Positions 45,559-52,965 of a stretch of 64,000 bases of DNA are shown in pieces; position 1 is the first letter of the stretch, and the number at the start of each line of letters is the position of its first letter. Both the position numbers and the translations under genes were made by a program. The notes beneath the pieces are model-generated. The model was not told the DNA's origin. It made no database searches and saw only the letters and a program-made list of their open reading frames with translations. This DNA comes from JBDSKH01 sp035556655 (lineage in GTDB: Bacteria; Actinomycetota; Actinomycetes; Actinomycetales; Microbacteriaceae): the NCBI GenBank assembly GCA_035556655.1, contig DATMFW010000050.1, forward strand, positions 9,038 through 73,037, written 5' to 3'.

Positions 45559-45587
45559 GCTCTCGAACATGTGTTCGATTGTGCCAC
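45559..45587 (-). promoter_or_regulatory. imuA' promoter region with LexA (SOS) box
   Basis: Palindrome TCGAACATGTGTTCGA (45563-45578), differing from the imuB box only in its central bases. The minus-strand flank CACAATCGAAC is shared with the imuB promoter. The aligned -35 (GTGGCA, 45587-45582) and -10 (GAGAGC) are weaker than those of imuB. Confidence 0.8.
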
Positions 45588-45617
45588 GCTCCACCGACGA
45601 GGCGTAACGTGAGGATC

Positions 45618-46490
45618 ATGCGCTTCGGATTCCACTTCCTCGATTTCACCCTGCCCGGCGAACCCGCCACCCTGGCCGGCCACCTCACCGGCACGGCACG
45701 TGCCGCCGACGCCGCCGGGGCGTCCTGGCTGACGGTGATGGACCACTTCTTCCAGATGGAGCAGTTCCAGACCGCGCACGACCCGATGCTCGAGGGCTGG
45801 ACGACTCTCGGCTATCTGGCCGCAGCGACCGAGAAGGTGCGGCTGGGCACGGTCGTGACCGGGGTGACCTACCGGCATCCCGGTCTGCTGGTGAAGATCG
45901 CGAACACGCTCGACGTGCTGAGCGAGGGGCGATCCTTCCTGGGCCTCGGCGCCGCCTGGTACGAGCGCGAGCACCTCGCCCTCGGAGTGCCCTATCCGCC
46001 GATGGCCGAGCGCTTCGAGCGCCTGGAAGAGACCCTGCAGATCGCGCACCAGATGTGGAGCGAGGACGAGGGGCCGTACGAGGGGAGGCACTACCGCCTC
46101 GCCGAGACCATCAACGTGCCGGCGCCGGTGCAGACCCCGCACCCGCCGATCGTGATCGGCGGCGGAGGAGAGCGCAAGACGCTGCGTCTCGTCGCGAAGT
46201 ACGCCGATGCCTGCAACCTCAACGTCACCGACCCGAGCGAGGTCGCGCACAAGCTCGACGTCCTGCGCGCCCACTGCGACGCCGAGGGCCGCGACTACGC
46301 CACCATCGAGAAGACCATGCAGGGTGGCGCGGCCGACCCGAATGCCGACCCGGATGCCTTCCTGCGCTACGCAGAGGAGCTCGCCTCGCTCGGCATCGAG
46401 CACATCCAGCTGCGCACCCAGAGCGCCGACCCGGCCGGCTATGTCAGCCGCTTCGGCGAACTGGTGGCCCCGCGGCTCGCAGACATCTAG
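45618..46490 (+). CDS. LLM-class (F420-type) flavin-dependent oxidoreductase
   Basis: 290-residue luciferase-like TIM-barrel protein, most similar in style to F420-dependent actinobacterial members. Seen: FGFHFLDF at the start, VMDHFFQM near residue 46, LGTVVTGVTYRHPGLLVKIANTLDVLSEGR near 77, GLGAAWYEREH near 111 and PPIVIGGGGERKTLRLVAKYAD near 178. Substrate unknown. ATG 45618 follows GAGG and a TAACGT hexamer. It is divergent from imuA' across a gap of about 60 bases. Confidence 0.88.
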   Translation: MRFGFHFLDFTLPGEPATLAGHLTGTARAADAAGASWLTVMDHFFQMEQFQTAHDPMLEGWTTLGYLAAATEKVRLGTVVTGVTYRHPGLLVKIANTLDVLSEGRSFLGLGAAWYEREHLALGVPYPPMAERFERLEETLQIAHQMWSEDEGPYEGRHYRLAETINVPAPVQTPHPPIVIGGGGERKTLRLVAKYADACNLNVTDPSEVAHKLDVLRAHCDAEGRDYATIEKTMQGGAADPNADPDAFLRYAEELASLGIEHIQLRTQSADPAGYVSRFGELVAPRLADI

Positions 46491-46579
46491 TCGCCGCCGG
46501 CGCGCGAAGCCATCGTCCGATGCCGCCCCCGTCATAAGGTGGCAGGACCGATCTATCGCGCGAGAGAGGGGACGCCGTC

Positions 46580-46759
46580 ATGGCTGCCAAGTTCGAGATC
46601 AAGACGACCACCAACGGTCAGTTCCACTGGGTTCTGAAGGCGGCGAACGGTGAGCCGATCGCCCAGTCCGAGACCTACACCACGAAGTCCGCCGCCCAGA
46701 ACGGCATCGACTCGGTGAAGAGCAACGCGGCAGGGGCCGAGGTCGTCGACCTCACCTGA
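46580..46759 (+). CDS. DUF1508 (YegP-like) small protein
   Basis: 59-residue protein with a single copy of the YegP/DUF1508 unit: FEIKTTTNGQFHWVLKAANG, then IAQSETYTTKSAAQNGIDSVKSNA, the typical alpha/beta repeat that is doubled in E. coli YegP. Function unknown. ATG 46580 is preceded by AGAGAGGGGAC. It is monocistronic with a strong hairpin just after the stop. Confidence 0.9.
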   Translation: MAAKFEIKTTTNGQFHWVLKAANGEPIAQSETYTTKSAAQNGIDSVKSNAAGAEVVDLT

Positions 46760-46782
46760 CACCCGGCCTCACCGGAAACGCA

Positions 46783-46810
46783 GAAGGGCCCCGGGAAACC
46801 GGGGCCCTTC
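46783..46810. terminator. Perfect GC-rich hairpin, bidirectional terminator
   Basis: Twelve-base stem GAAGGGCCCCGG/CCGGGGCCCTTC with a GAAA (GNRA) loop, between the convergent DUF1508 gene and tRNA-Leu. It is almost the same stem as at 35585 but with a different tetraloop. Confidence 0.8.
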
Positions 46811-46816
46811 GACTCG

Positions 46817-46900
46817 TGCGCGAGGGGGGACTTGAACCCCCACGCCCTTTCGGGCACTAGCACCTCAAGCTAGCGCGTCTGCCATTTCCGCCACCCGCGC
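46817..46900 (-). tRNA. tRNA-Leu (anticodon GAG)
   Basis: 84-base class II tRNA with a long variable arm. Acceptor stem GCGCGGG pairs with CTCGCGC, followed by discriminator A. The anticodon stem-loop CTAGC-TTGAGGT-GCTAG gives anticodon GAG, which reads CTC and CTT leucine codons. The variable arm is TGCCCGAAAGGGCG and the T arm contains GGTTCAAGT. CCA is not encoded. Confidence 0.96.
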
Positions 46901-46963
46901 GAGTCCGGCCCGATCTGTCTGGGCCGAAGGTAGACACTACCAGACCGCACTAGCGTGGATGAC

Positions 46964-48259
46964 ATGGCCGACGAGCTCGAGGACACCGCCCGGATCGCTC
47001 GCGATCTGATCCGCTTCCCGACCGTGAACTGGGGTATGGGGCGCTCGGAGGGCGAGACCGAGGCTGCCGAATATGTCGCCGCCGAGCTGACCCGGCTGGG
47101 CCTCGCGCCCGAGCTGATCGATGCCGAGCCGCGCCGGACGAGCGTGGTCGCCCGGGTCGAGGGTGCCGACCGGTCGCGCCCGGCTCTCGTGCTGCACGGG
47201 CATCTCGACGTGGTGCCGGCGGTCGCCGCGGACTGGAGCGTCGACCCGTTCGCCGGTGAGATCCGCGACGGCATGCTGTGGGGCCGCGGTGCCGTCGACA
47301 TGAAGGACATGAACGCGATGATCCTCGCGGCGCTGGGCGACATCCTGGGGGCGGGGGAGCAGCCTCCGCGCGATCTGGTGGTCGCGTTCTTCGCCGACGA
47401 GGAGAACGGCGGGGTCTACGGCTCGCACCACCTCGTCGACACCCGGCCCGAGCTGTTCGCCGGGGCGACCGAGGCGATCAGCGAGGTCGGCGGCTACTCG
47501 ATCGACGTCGCGGGGCGCCGGGCCTACCTGCTGCAGACCGGCGAGAAGGCCCTGGTCTGGATCAAGCTGACGGCACGCGGCACGACGGCGCACGGTTCGC
47601 GTGTCATCCGTGACAACGCCGTGACGAAGCTGGCCCGGGCCGTCCTCGCCATCGGCGAGCTCGACTGGCCGGTCCAGCTCACCACGACGACGACGGCGCT
47701 GCTCGCCGAACTGCGCACCCTGCTCGGCGAGCCGGCGGATGCCGACCCGAGCGAGGTGATCGCCGCGACCGGGACCGCGGCCGGCTTCCTGCAGGCGACG
47801 CTGCGCGTGACCGCGAACCCCACTGCGCTCGACGCCGGATACAAGCACAACGTGATCCCCGACCACGCCTCGGCCCTCATCGACCTGCGCCCGTTCGCCG
47901 GGCAGGAGGCCGAGGTGCTGGCACGCATCCGCGAGACCGTCGGAGACGAGATCGAGATCGAGACGCTGCACCACGACATCGGGCTCGAAGCGCCGTTCGG
48001 CGGCACCCTCGTCGACGAGATGGTCGCGGCGCTGAACCGGGCCGACCCCGGAGCGCCGGTGCTTCCCTACCTGATGAGCGGAGGCACCGACAACAAGGCG
48101 CTGGCGAAGCTCGGCATCACCGGCTACGGCTTCGCGCCCCTGCAGCTGACCCCCGACCTCGATTTCCCGGCCATGTTCCACGGCGTCGACGAACGCGTGC
48201 CGCTGTCCGCCTTGGCGTTCGGCAGGAGGGTGCTGGGCGATCTCCTGCGTCACTCCTGA
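46964..48259 (+). CDS. M20-family metallopeptidase
   Basis: 431-residue zinc peptidase or deacylase of the M20/ArgE/DapE superfamily. Seen: LHGHLDVVPA near residue 76 (His and Asp ligands), WGRGAVDMKDMNAM near 106, FADEENGGVYGSHHLV near 145 (Glu-Glu) and the C-terminal MFHGVDERV. Substrate unknown; a dipeptidase or amidohydrolase is likely. I place the start at ATG 46964, seven bases after TAGCGT (46951-46956); GTG 46955 would fall inside that box. Confidence 0.9.
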   Translation: MADELEDTARIARDLIRFPTVNWGMGRSEGETEAAEYVAAELTRLGLAPELIDAEPRRTSVVARVEGADRSRPALVLHGHLDVVPAVAADWSVDPFAGEIRDGMLWGRGAVDMKDMNAMILAALGDILGAGEQPPRDLVVAFFADEENGGVYGSHHLVDTRPELFAGATEAISEVGGYSIDVAGRRAYLLQTGEKALVWIKLTARGTTAHGSRVIRDNAVTKLARAVLAIGELDWPVQLTTTTTALLAELRTLLGEPADADPSEVIAATGTAAGFLQATLRVTANPTALDAGYKHNVIPDHASALIDLRPFAGQEAEVLARIRETVGDEIEIETLHHDIGLEAPFGGTLVDEMVAALNRADPGAPVLPYLMSGGTDNKALAKLGITGYGFAPLQLTPDLDFPAMFHGVDERVPLSALAFGRRVLGDLLRHS

Positions 48260-48278
48260 TGGTGTTGGATAGAGGATC

Positions 48279-49175
48279 GTGGGTTTTCTCGAGGCGATCA
48301 TCCTCGGCCTGGTCCAGGGGCTGACGGAGTTCCTCCCCATCTCCTCCTCGGCGCACCTGCGCATCGTCGGCGAGCTGGCCGGCTGGGGCGACCCCGGCGC
48401 GACCTTCACCGCCATCACCCAGCTCGGCACCGAGCTCGCCGTCATCATCTTCTTCCGCCGCCAGATCGGGCGGATCCTCTCGCGCTGGTTCCGCTCGCTC
48501 GGCTCCCGGGGCGGGCGCCGGTCCACCGGCGTGCAGAAGGGCGACCCCGATGTCCGGATGGGGTGGCTGATCATCGTCGGCACGGTCCCGATCGTGATCG
48601 TCGGCTTCCTCTTCCAGGAGGCGATCCGCACCGCGCTGCGGTCGCTGTGGATCGTGGCGATCGTGCTCATCGTGTTCGGAGTGCTGCTGGGGCTCGCCGA
48701 CCGGCTCGGGCGGCGCACCAAGGTGCTCACCGACCTGAGCTATCGCGACGGGATCCTCATCGGCCTGGCGCAGATGCTCGCTCTCGTGCCGGGGGTGTCA
48801 CGCTCCGGAGCGTCGACGAGCGCGGGACTCGCCCTGGGCTACGAGCGCCCGTCGGCGGCGCAGTACTCCTTCCTGCTCGCCGTGCCCGCGGTGTTCGGGG
48901 CCGGGCTGTACGAGACCTACACGGCCCTGACCTGCGATCCGGTCGCGGATGCCGTCGAGGGCTGCGGGGCCGGCTACGGGATGCCGGAGACCGTCCTCGC
49001 GACGGTCGTCGCGTTCGGCGTGGGCCTGGCGGTGATCGCCTTCCTGATGAACTACATCAAGACCCGGTCGTTCCTGCCGTTCGTGATCTACCGCATCGTC
49101 CTCGGCGTCGTGATCATGGTGCTGCTCGTGCTCGGCCTCGTGCAGCCGAACCCGGGCACCCCGCTGGTCGAGTAG
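48279..49175 (+). CDS. uppP: Undecaprenyl-diphosphatase
   Basis: Membrane enzyme that recycles undecaprenyl pyrophosphate for cell-wall synthesis; overexpression gives bacitracin resistance in other bacteria. The 298-residue protein has the motifs TEFLPISSSAHLRI near residue 16 and PGVSRSGASTSAGL near 170 and about seven to eight hydrophobic segments. The last residues PLVE and the TAG stop are read from an interspersed repeat. It follows the M20 gene by 19 bases. Confidence 0.95.
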   Translation: MGFLEAIILGLVQGLTEFLPISSSAHLRIVGELAGWGDPGATFTAITQLGTELAVIIFFRRQIGRILSRWFRSLGSRGGRRSTGVQKGDPDVRMGWLIIVGTVPIVIVGFLFQEAIRTALRSLWIVAIVLIVFGVLLGLADRLGRRTKVLTDLSYRDGILIGLAQMLALVPGVSRSGASTSAGLALGYERPSAAQYSFLLAVPAVFGAGLYETYTALTCDPVADAVEGCGAGYGMPETVLATVVAFGVGLAVIAFLMNYIKTRSFLPFVIYRIVLGVVIMVLLVLGLVQPNPGTPLVE

Positions 49176-49296
49176 CGCCGAAGACACCCCGGTGGTCGAG
49201 TAGCGCCGAAGGCGCGTATCGAGACCCGGATCTCGACACGCCGCTGCGCGGCTACTCGATCAGCGCAGACGCCGCTGCGCGGCTCCTCGATCAGCG
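49161..49296. repeat. Interspersed palindromic repeat R5 (about four units, both orientations)
   Basis: Starts inside the uppP gene. CTGGTCGAGTAGCGCCGAAG, a second GGTGGTCGAGTAGCGCCGAA-type unit with GGCGCGTATCGAGACC, then two units of the opposite orientation with stem GCCGC/GCGGC and arm CTACTCGATCAGC. It fills the convergent gap up to the PAC2 stop at 49302. Confidence 0.8.
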
Positions 49297-49301
49297 CACG
49301 C

Positions 49302-50186
49302 TCAGCGCGGCCCTCCGGCCTTCCCGTCGCGCCCGTCACGCCGGCGCAGGTAGCGCTCGAACTCCTCGGCGATCGCCTCTCCGCTCGCCTCGGGCGAGTC
49401 GACCGTGTCCCGTGCCTGCTCGAGCTGGGCGATGTAGGCGCGCATGTCCTCGTCGTCGTCGGCGAGGGCGTCGATGCCGCTCTCCCAGGCGGCCGACTCC
49501 TCCAGCAGCGACCCGCGGTCGACGTCGAGGTCGACGAACTCCTCGAGCCGCTCCAGCAGGGCGAGGGTCGCCTTCGGGCTGGGGGCGTTGTGCACGTAGT
49601 GGGGGACCGAGGCCCAGATCGACAGGGTGGGGATCCCGGCGCGCTCCGCCGCATCCGACAGGACAGACAGGATGCCGACCGGACCCTCGTAGGTGCTGCG
49701 CTCGAGCTCGAAACGGTCGCGCACGACGTCGTTCTCACTGCTGGCGAACACCGAGATCGGCCGGGTGTGCGGGACATCGGCGAGCATCGCCCCGAGGAAG
49801 ACCACCGCCGTGACGTCGGCGGCCTCGATCGCATCGATCACCTCGGCGGCGAACGTCTTCCAGCCGCGGGAGGGCTCGGTGCCCAGCAGCACGTGCACCT
49901 CCATCGCGTCGGGGTCCGGGATGCTCAGCGGCCCGGGTCCGTACAGCGTGACGGAGGGCCACTCGAGCACCCGGTCGCCGTTCTCGTCGATCGACACGGT
50001 GGGCCGGTTGAACTGGTAGTCGAAGTAGTCCTCGGGCTCCAGGTCGGTGAGCGGCTTCAGATCGAGCTGATCGCGGATGGCGCGGGCGGCACCGCTGGCG
50101 GCCTCGCCCGCGTCGTTCCAGCCCTCGAACGCGACGATGAGCAGCGACCCCCCTGAGAAGGTGCCTGCATCGATCTCGTCGCTCAC
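49302..50186 (-). CDS. PAC2-family protein
   Basis: 294-residue protein of the PAC2 family (proteasome assembly chaperone 2 fold), common in actinobacteria with unknown function. Seen: IVAFEGWNDAGEAASGA near residue 17, DYQFNRPTV, LLGTEPSRGWKTFAAEV near 110 and ASVPHYVHNAPSPKATLALL near 205. An acidic C-terminal tail follows. The GTG start is six bases after TATTGT (50193-50198). It is divergent from the HAD gene. Confidence 0.9.
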   Translation of the reverse strand: MSDEIDAGTFSGGSLLIVAFEGWNDAGEAASGAARAIRDQLDLKPLTDLEPEDYFDYQFNRPTVSIDENGDRVLEWPSVTLYGPGPLSIPDPDAMEVHVLLGTEPSRGWKTFAAEVIDAIEAADVTAVVFLGAMLADVPHTRPISVFASSENDVVRDRFELERSTYEGPVGILSVLSDAAERAGIPTLSIWASVPHYVHNAPSPKATLALLERLEEFVDLDVDRGSLLEESAAWESGIDALADDDEDMRAYIAQLEQARDTVDSPEASGEAIAEEFERYLRRRDGRDGKAGGPR

Positions 50187-50245
50187 CCGTCCACAATACG
50201 GCGCCCGCCCGCCACGCGCCGGGGCCCCGCCTAGACTTGACCGTC

Positions 50246-50926
50246 GTGAACGCCGCCCCCCTTCCCGCCGCGGTCTTCTGGGACATGGACGGCACCCTGA
50301 TCGACAGCGAACCGTACTGGCTCGCCGAAGAGACGGCGCTCGTGGAGTCCTTCGGCGGAGTCTGGAGCGCGGCCGACGGGCTGCAGCTCGTCGGCTCGTC
50401 GCTGGAGGGTTCGGCGCTCATCCTGCAGTCCCGCGGGGTCGCGATGACCACGCAGCAGATCATCGATCACCTGACCGATCGGGTCATGGCGCGCATCGCC
50501 GGCGAGGTGCCCTGGCGCCCCGGCGCGCGCGAACTGCTCTCGGCGCTACGCGATGCGGGCGTGCCCACGGCCCTCGTGACGATGTCGATCCGCCGGATGG
50601 CCGAGCCGGTCGTGGCCGCGCTCGGCTTCCCCGGTTTCGACGCGCTCGTCGCCGGCGACCAGGTCGACGAGGGCAAGCCGGCGCCGGAGTGCTACCTGCG
50701 CGCCGCCGAACTGCTCGGAGTCGACCCGGCCCGCAGCGTCGCGATCGAGGATTCGGAGTATGGGGTCGCCGCGGGGGTTGCCGCGGGCATGGCGACGATC
50801 GCGGTGCCGCTGCACGTACCGCTGCCCGAGAGCCCGAGCTACACCCTGTGGCCAGGACTCGACGGTAAGACCCCGGCCGACCTGGCGGCCGTTCTCGCCG
50901 CACGCCGGGCGGGGGCGCAGGCGTGA
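50246..50926 (+). CDS. HAD-family phosphatase
   Basis: 226-residue haloacid dehalogenase-type hydrolase, beta-phosphoglucomutase-like subgroup. Motifs: DMDGTLIDSEPYW near residue 14, ALVTMSIRRM near 109 (Thr), GKPAPECYLRAAELLG near 141 (Lys) and IEDSEYGVAAGVAAGM near 165. Substrate unknown. I use GTG 50246 because TAGACT (50232-50237) lies eight bases upstream; the TTG at 50237 would overlap that box. It overlaps trmI (GTGA). Confidence 0.9.
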   Translation: MNAAPLPAAVFWDMDGTLIDSEPYWLAEETALVESFGGVWSAADGLQLVGSSLEGSALILQSRGVAMTTQQIIDHLTDRVMARIAGEVPWRPGARELLSALRDAGVPTALVTMSIRRMAEPVVAALGFPGFDALVAGDQVDEGKPAPECYLRAAELLGVDPARSVAIEDSEYGVAAGVAAGMATIAVPLHVPLPESPSYTLWPGLDGKTPADLAAVLAARRAGAQA

Positions 50927-51918
50927 CGCGCACGCCGCGCGGCCCCTTCCGCGCCGGGGACCGCATCCAGCTGACCGGGCCGAAGGGCCGTCTGAACACG
51001 ATCACCCTGGCGCCCGGCAAGCAGTTCCACACCCACCGCGGGGTGCTCGAGCACGATGCGCTGCTCGGGCTGCCGGACGGCAGCGTGGTTCGGGCCAGCA
51101 ACGGCGACGAGTACCTGGCGCTGCGGCCGCTGCTGTCCGACTTCGTGATGTCGATGCCGCGCGGCGCCGCCATCATCTACCCCAAGGACGCGGCGCAGAT
51201 CCTGGCGCTGGCCGACATCTTCCCCGGGGCGACGGTGGTGGAGGCCGGGGTCGGCTCGGGCGCTCTGTCGCTCTGGCTGCTCCGCGCCATCGGCGACGGG
51301 CGGCTGCTGTCCTTCGAACGGCGCGCGGAGTTCGCCGAGGTCGCCCGGGCCAACGTCGCCGCCGCGACGGGCACCGGTCTCGAGGACCTGCCGCCCGGCT
51401 GGTCGATCACCCTCGGCGATCTGGCCGAGCAACTGCCGCTGGTCACCGAGCCGGGCAGCGTCGACCGGGTGATCCTCGACATGCTGGCGCCCTGGGAATG
51501 CCTGGACGCCGTCGCGACCGCCCTCGCCCCGGGCGGGGTGCTGCTGTGCTACGTCGCGACGGTGACGCAGCTCTCGCGCGTCGCGGAGGCGATCCGCGCG
51601 ACCGGGCGGTTCACGCATCCGGAATCGAGCGAGACGATCGTGCGCGGGTGGCACGTCGAGGGCCTCGCCGTGCGCCCGGATCACCGCATGGTCGCCCACA
51701 CGGCGTTCCTGCTCACCGCGCGACTGCTGGCGCCCGGCTCGGTGCTGCCGGCCCCCGCGCGGCGGGCCTCGAAGACCGAGTACGGCGACGAGGACGTCGA
51801 ACTCTGGACTCCCGGCGCCGTGGGCGACCGGGTGAAGAGCGACAAACGCGTGCGCAAGGTGGTCCGTGAGGCACGCGGGATGCTCGCCCGGGGCGAAGAC
51901 GGCGAGAACAGCAAGTAG
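50923..51918 (+). CDS. trmI: tRNA (adenine-58-N1)-methyltransferase TrmI
   Basis: 331-residue SAM-dependent enzyme that makes m1A58 in the T loop of tRNA. Seen: an N-terminal beta domain (FRAGDRIQLTGPKGRLN), YPKDAAQILALADIFPGATVVEAGVGSGALSLWLL near residue 86 as the SAM site, ILDMLAPWE near 184 and the C-terminal TAFLLTARLLAPG. In mycobacteria this gene neighbours the Pup-proteasome genes; here an FKBP lipoprotein gene follows instead. Confidence 0.94.
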   Translation: MTRTPRGPFRAGDRIQLTGPKGRLNTITLAPGKQFHTHRGVLEHDALLGLPDGSVVRASNGDEYLALRPLLSDFVMSMPRGAAIIYPKDAAQILALADIFPGATVVEAGVGSGALSLWLLRAIGDGRLLSFERRAEFAEVARANVAAATGTGLEDLPPGWSITLGDLAEQLPLVTEPGSVDRVILDMLAPWECLDAVATALAPGGVLLCYVATVTQLSRVAEAIRATGRFTHPESSETIVRGWHVEGLAVRPDHRMVAHTAFLLTARLLAPGSVLPAPARRASKTEYGDEDVELWTPGAVGDRVKSDKRVRKVVREARGMLARGEDGENSK

Positions 51919-51969
51919 AGTTGTCCAGGCCCCAGCGGCCCGCGATCCGTCTCTCACGAAGGAAGTCCC

Positions 51970-52965
51970 GTGCGCTCCACGTCCCGCTCTGCGAGGGTCC
52001 CCGCGCTGCTCGGCGCCGCCGCTCTGGTCACCGCCGCCCTGGCCGGCTGCACCGCGCTTCCGGGCTTCGGCGGATGCACCCCGGCCTACCACGACGGCGA
52101 CACCTCCTCGACGGTCACGGCGACGGGCGACGTCGGCTCCAAGCCCGACGTCGACTTCCCGACCCCGCTGATCGCGAAGACCCCCGAGGTGAGCGTGCTC
52201 ACCCGCGGAGACGGCGCGCAGATCGGGCAGAACGGTCAGGTCGACTACGCGATCAGCTGGTTCGACGGCTCGACCGGTGCGTTGCAGCAGGCCGTCGGCT
52301 ACGGCGAACCGGGCAGCGACGACACCCCCGCCCGCAGCGCCGTCGGGCTGTCCGCGTACGCGATCAGCCAGGCGCTCACCTGCACCCGGGTGGGCGACCG
52401 CATCGCGCTGACCGCCACCTACTCCGAGGCCTTCCCGCCGGACGACCCGTCGAAGCAGGACGACACCACGATGGTCTACGTCATCGATGTGCTGGCGAGC
52501 TACGCCGACCGCGCGACCGGCTTCAACCAGTTGCCGCAGGACGGTCTGCCGGTCGTCGTGACGGCCCCTGACGGCACGCCCGCCATCGCGCTGGGCACCG
52601 TCGAACGCCCGACCACCACCCGCATCGAGACCGTCAAGGGCGGCTCGGGTGCGACGGTCCGCGAGGACTCGCGGGTCGTCGCGCACCTGCGGCTCTGGGG
52701 CTGGCCGGGCGACACCGGCGGTGAGCCGGCGGAGCTCGCCTCGACCTGGGGCAAGTCCCAGCAGGCGGTCACCCTCACTCTCGAAGACTCCGCGAAGAAC
52801 ATCATCCCGCCGGGGATCGTGCGGGCCCTGACCGGGGCCAAGGTGGGCAGCCAGTTGCTCGTCGTCATCCCTCCGGGGGACGACGGCTATCAGACCCCGC
52901 CCCAGGGCGTCGGCGCCGACACCACGATGATCTGGGTCGTCGACATCCTGGGTATCCAGAAGTAG
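51970..52965 (+). CDS. FKBP-type peptidyl-prolyl isomerase lipoprotein
   Basis: 331-residue predicted lipoprotein. The signal peptide ends in the lipobox LAGC with cysteine near residue 27. Two FKBP-like halves are visible: about 85-175 ending DDTTMVYVIDVLA, and about 220-331 ending ADTTMIWVVDILG, with IIPPGIVRALTGAKVGSQLLVVIPP in the second. It would assist protein folding outside the membrane. A TAGAGT hexamer at the trmI stop may drive it. Its stop overlaps the pafB GTG by one base. Confidence 0.88.
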   Translation: MRSTSRSARVPALLGAAALVTAALAGCTALPGFGGCTPAYHDGDTSSTVTATGDVGSKPDVDFPTPLIAKTPEVSVLTRGDGAQIGQNGQVDYAISWFDGSTGALQQAVGYGEPGSDDTPARSAVGLSAYAISQALTCTRVGDRIALTATYSEAFPPDDPSKQDDTTMVYVIDVLASYADRATGFNQLPQDGLPVVVTAPDGTPAIALGTVERPTTTRIETVKGGSGATVREDSRVVAHLRLWGWPGDTGGEPAELASTWGKSQQAVTLTLEDSAKNIIPPGIVRALTGAKVGSQLLVVIPPGDDGYQTPPQGVGADTTMIWVVDILGIQK

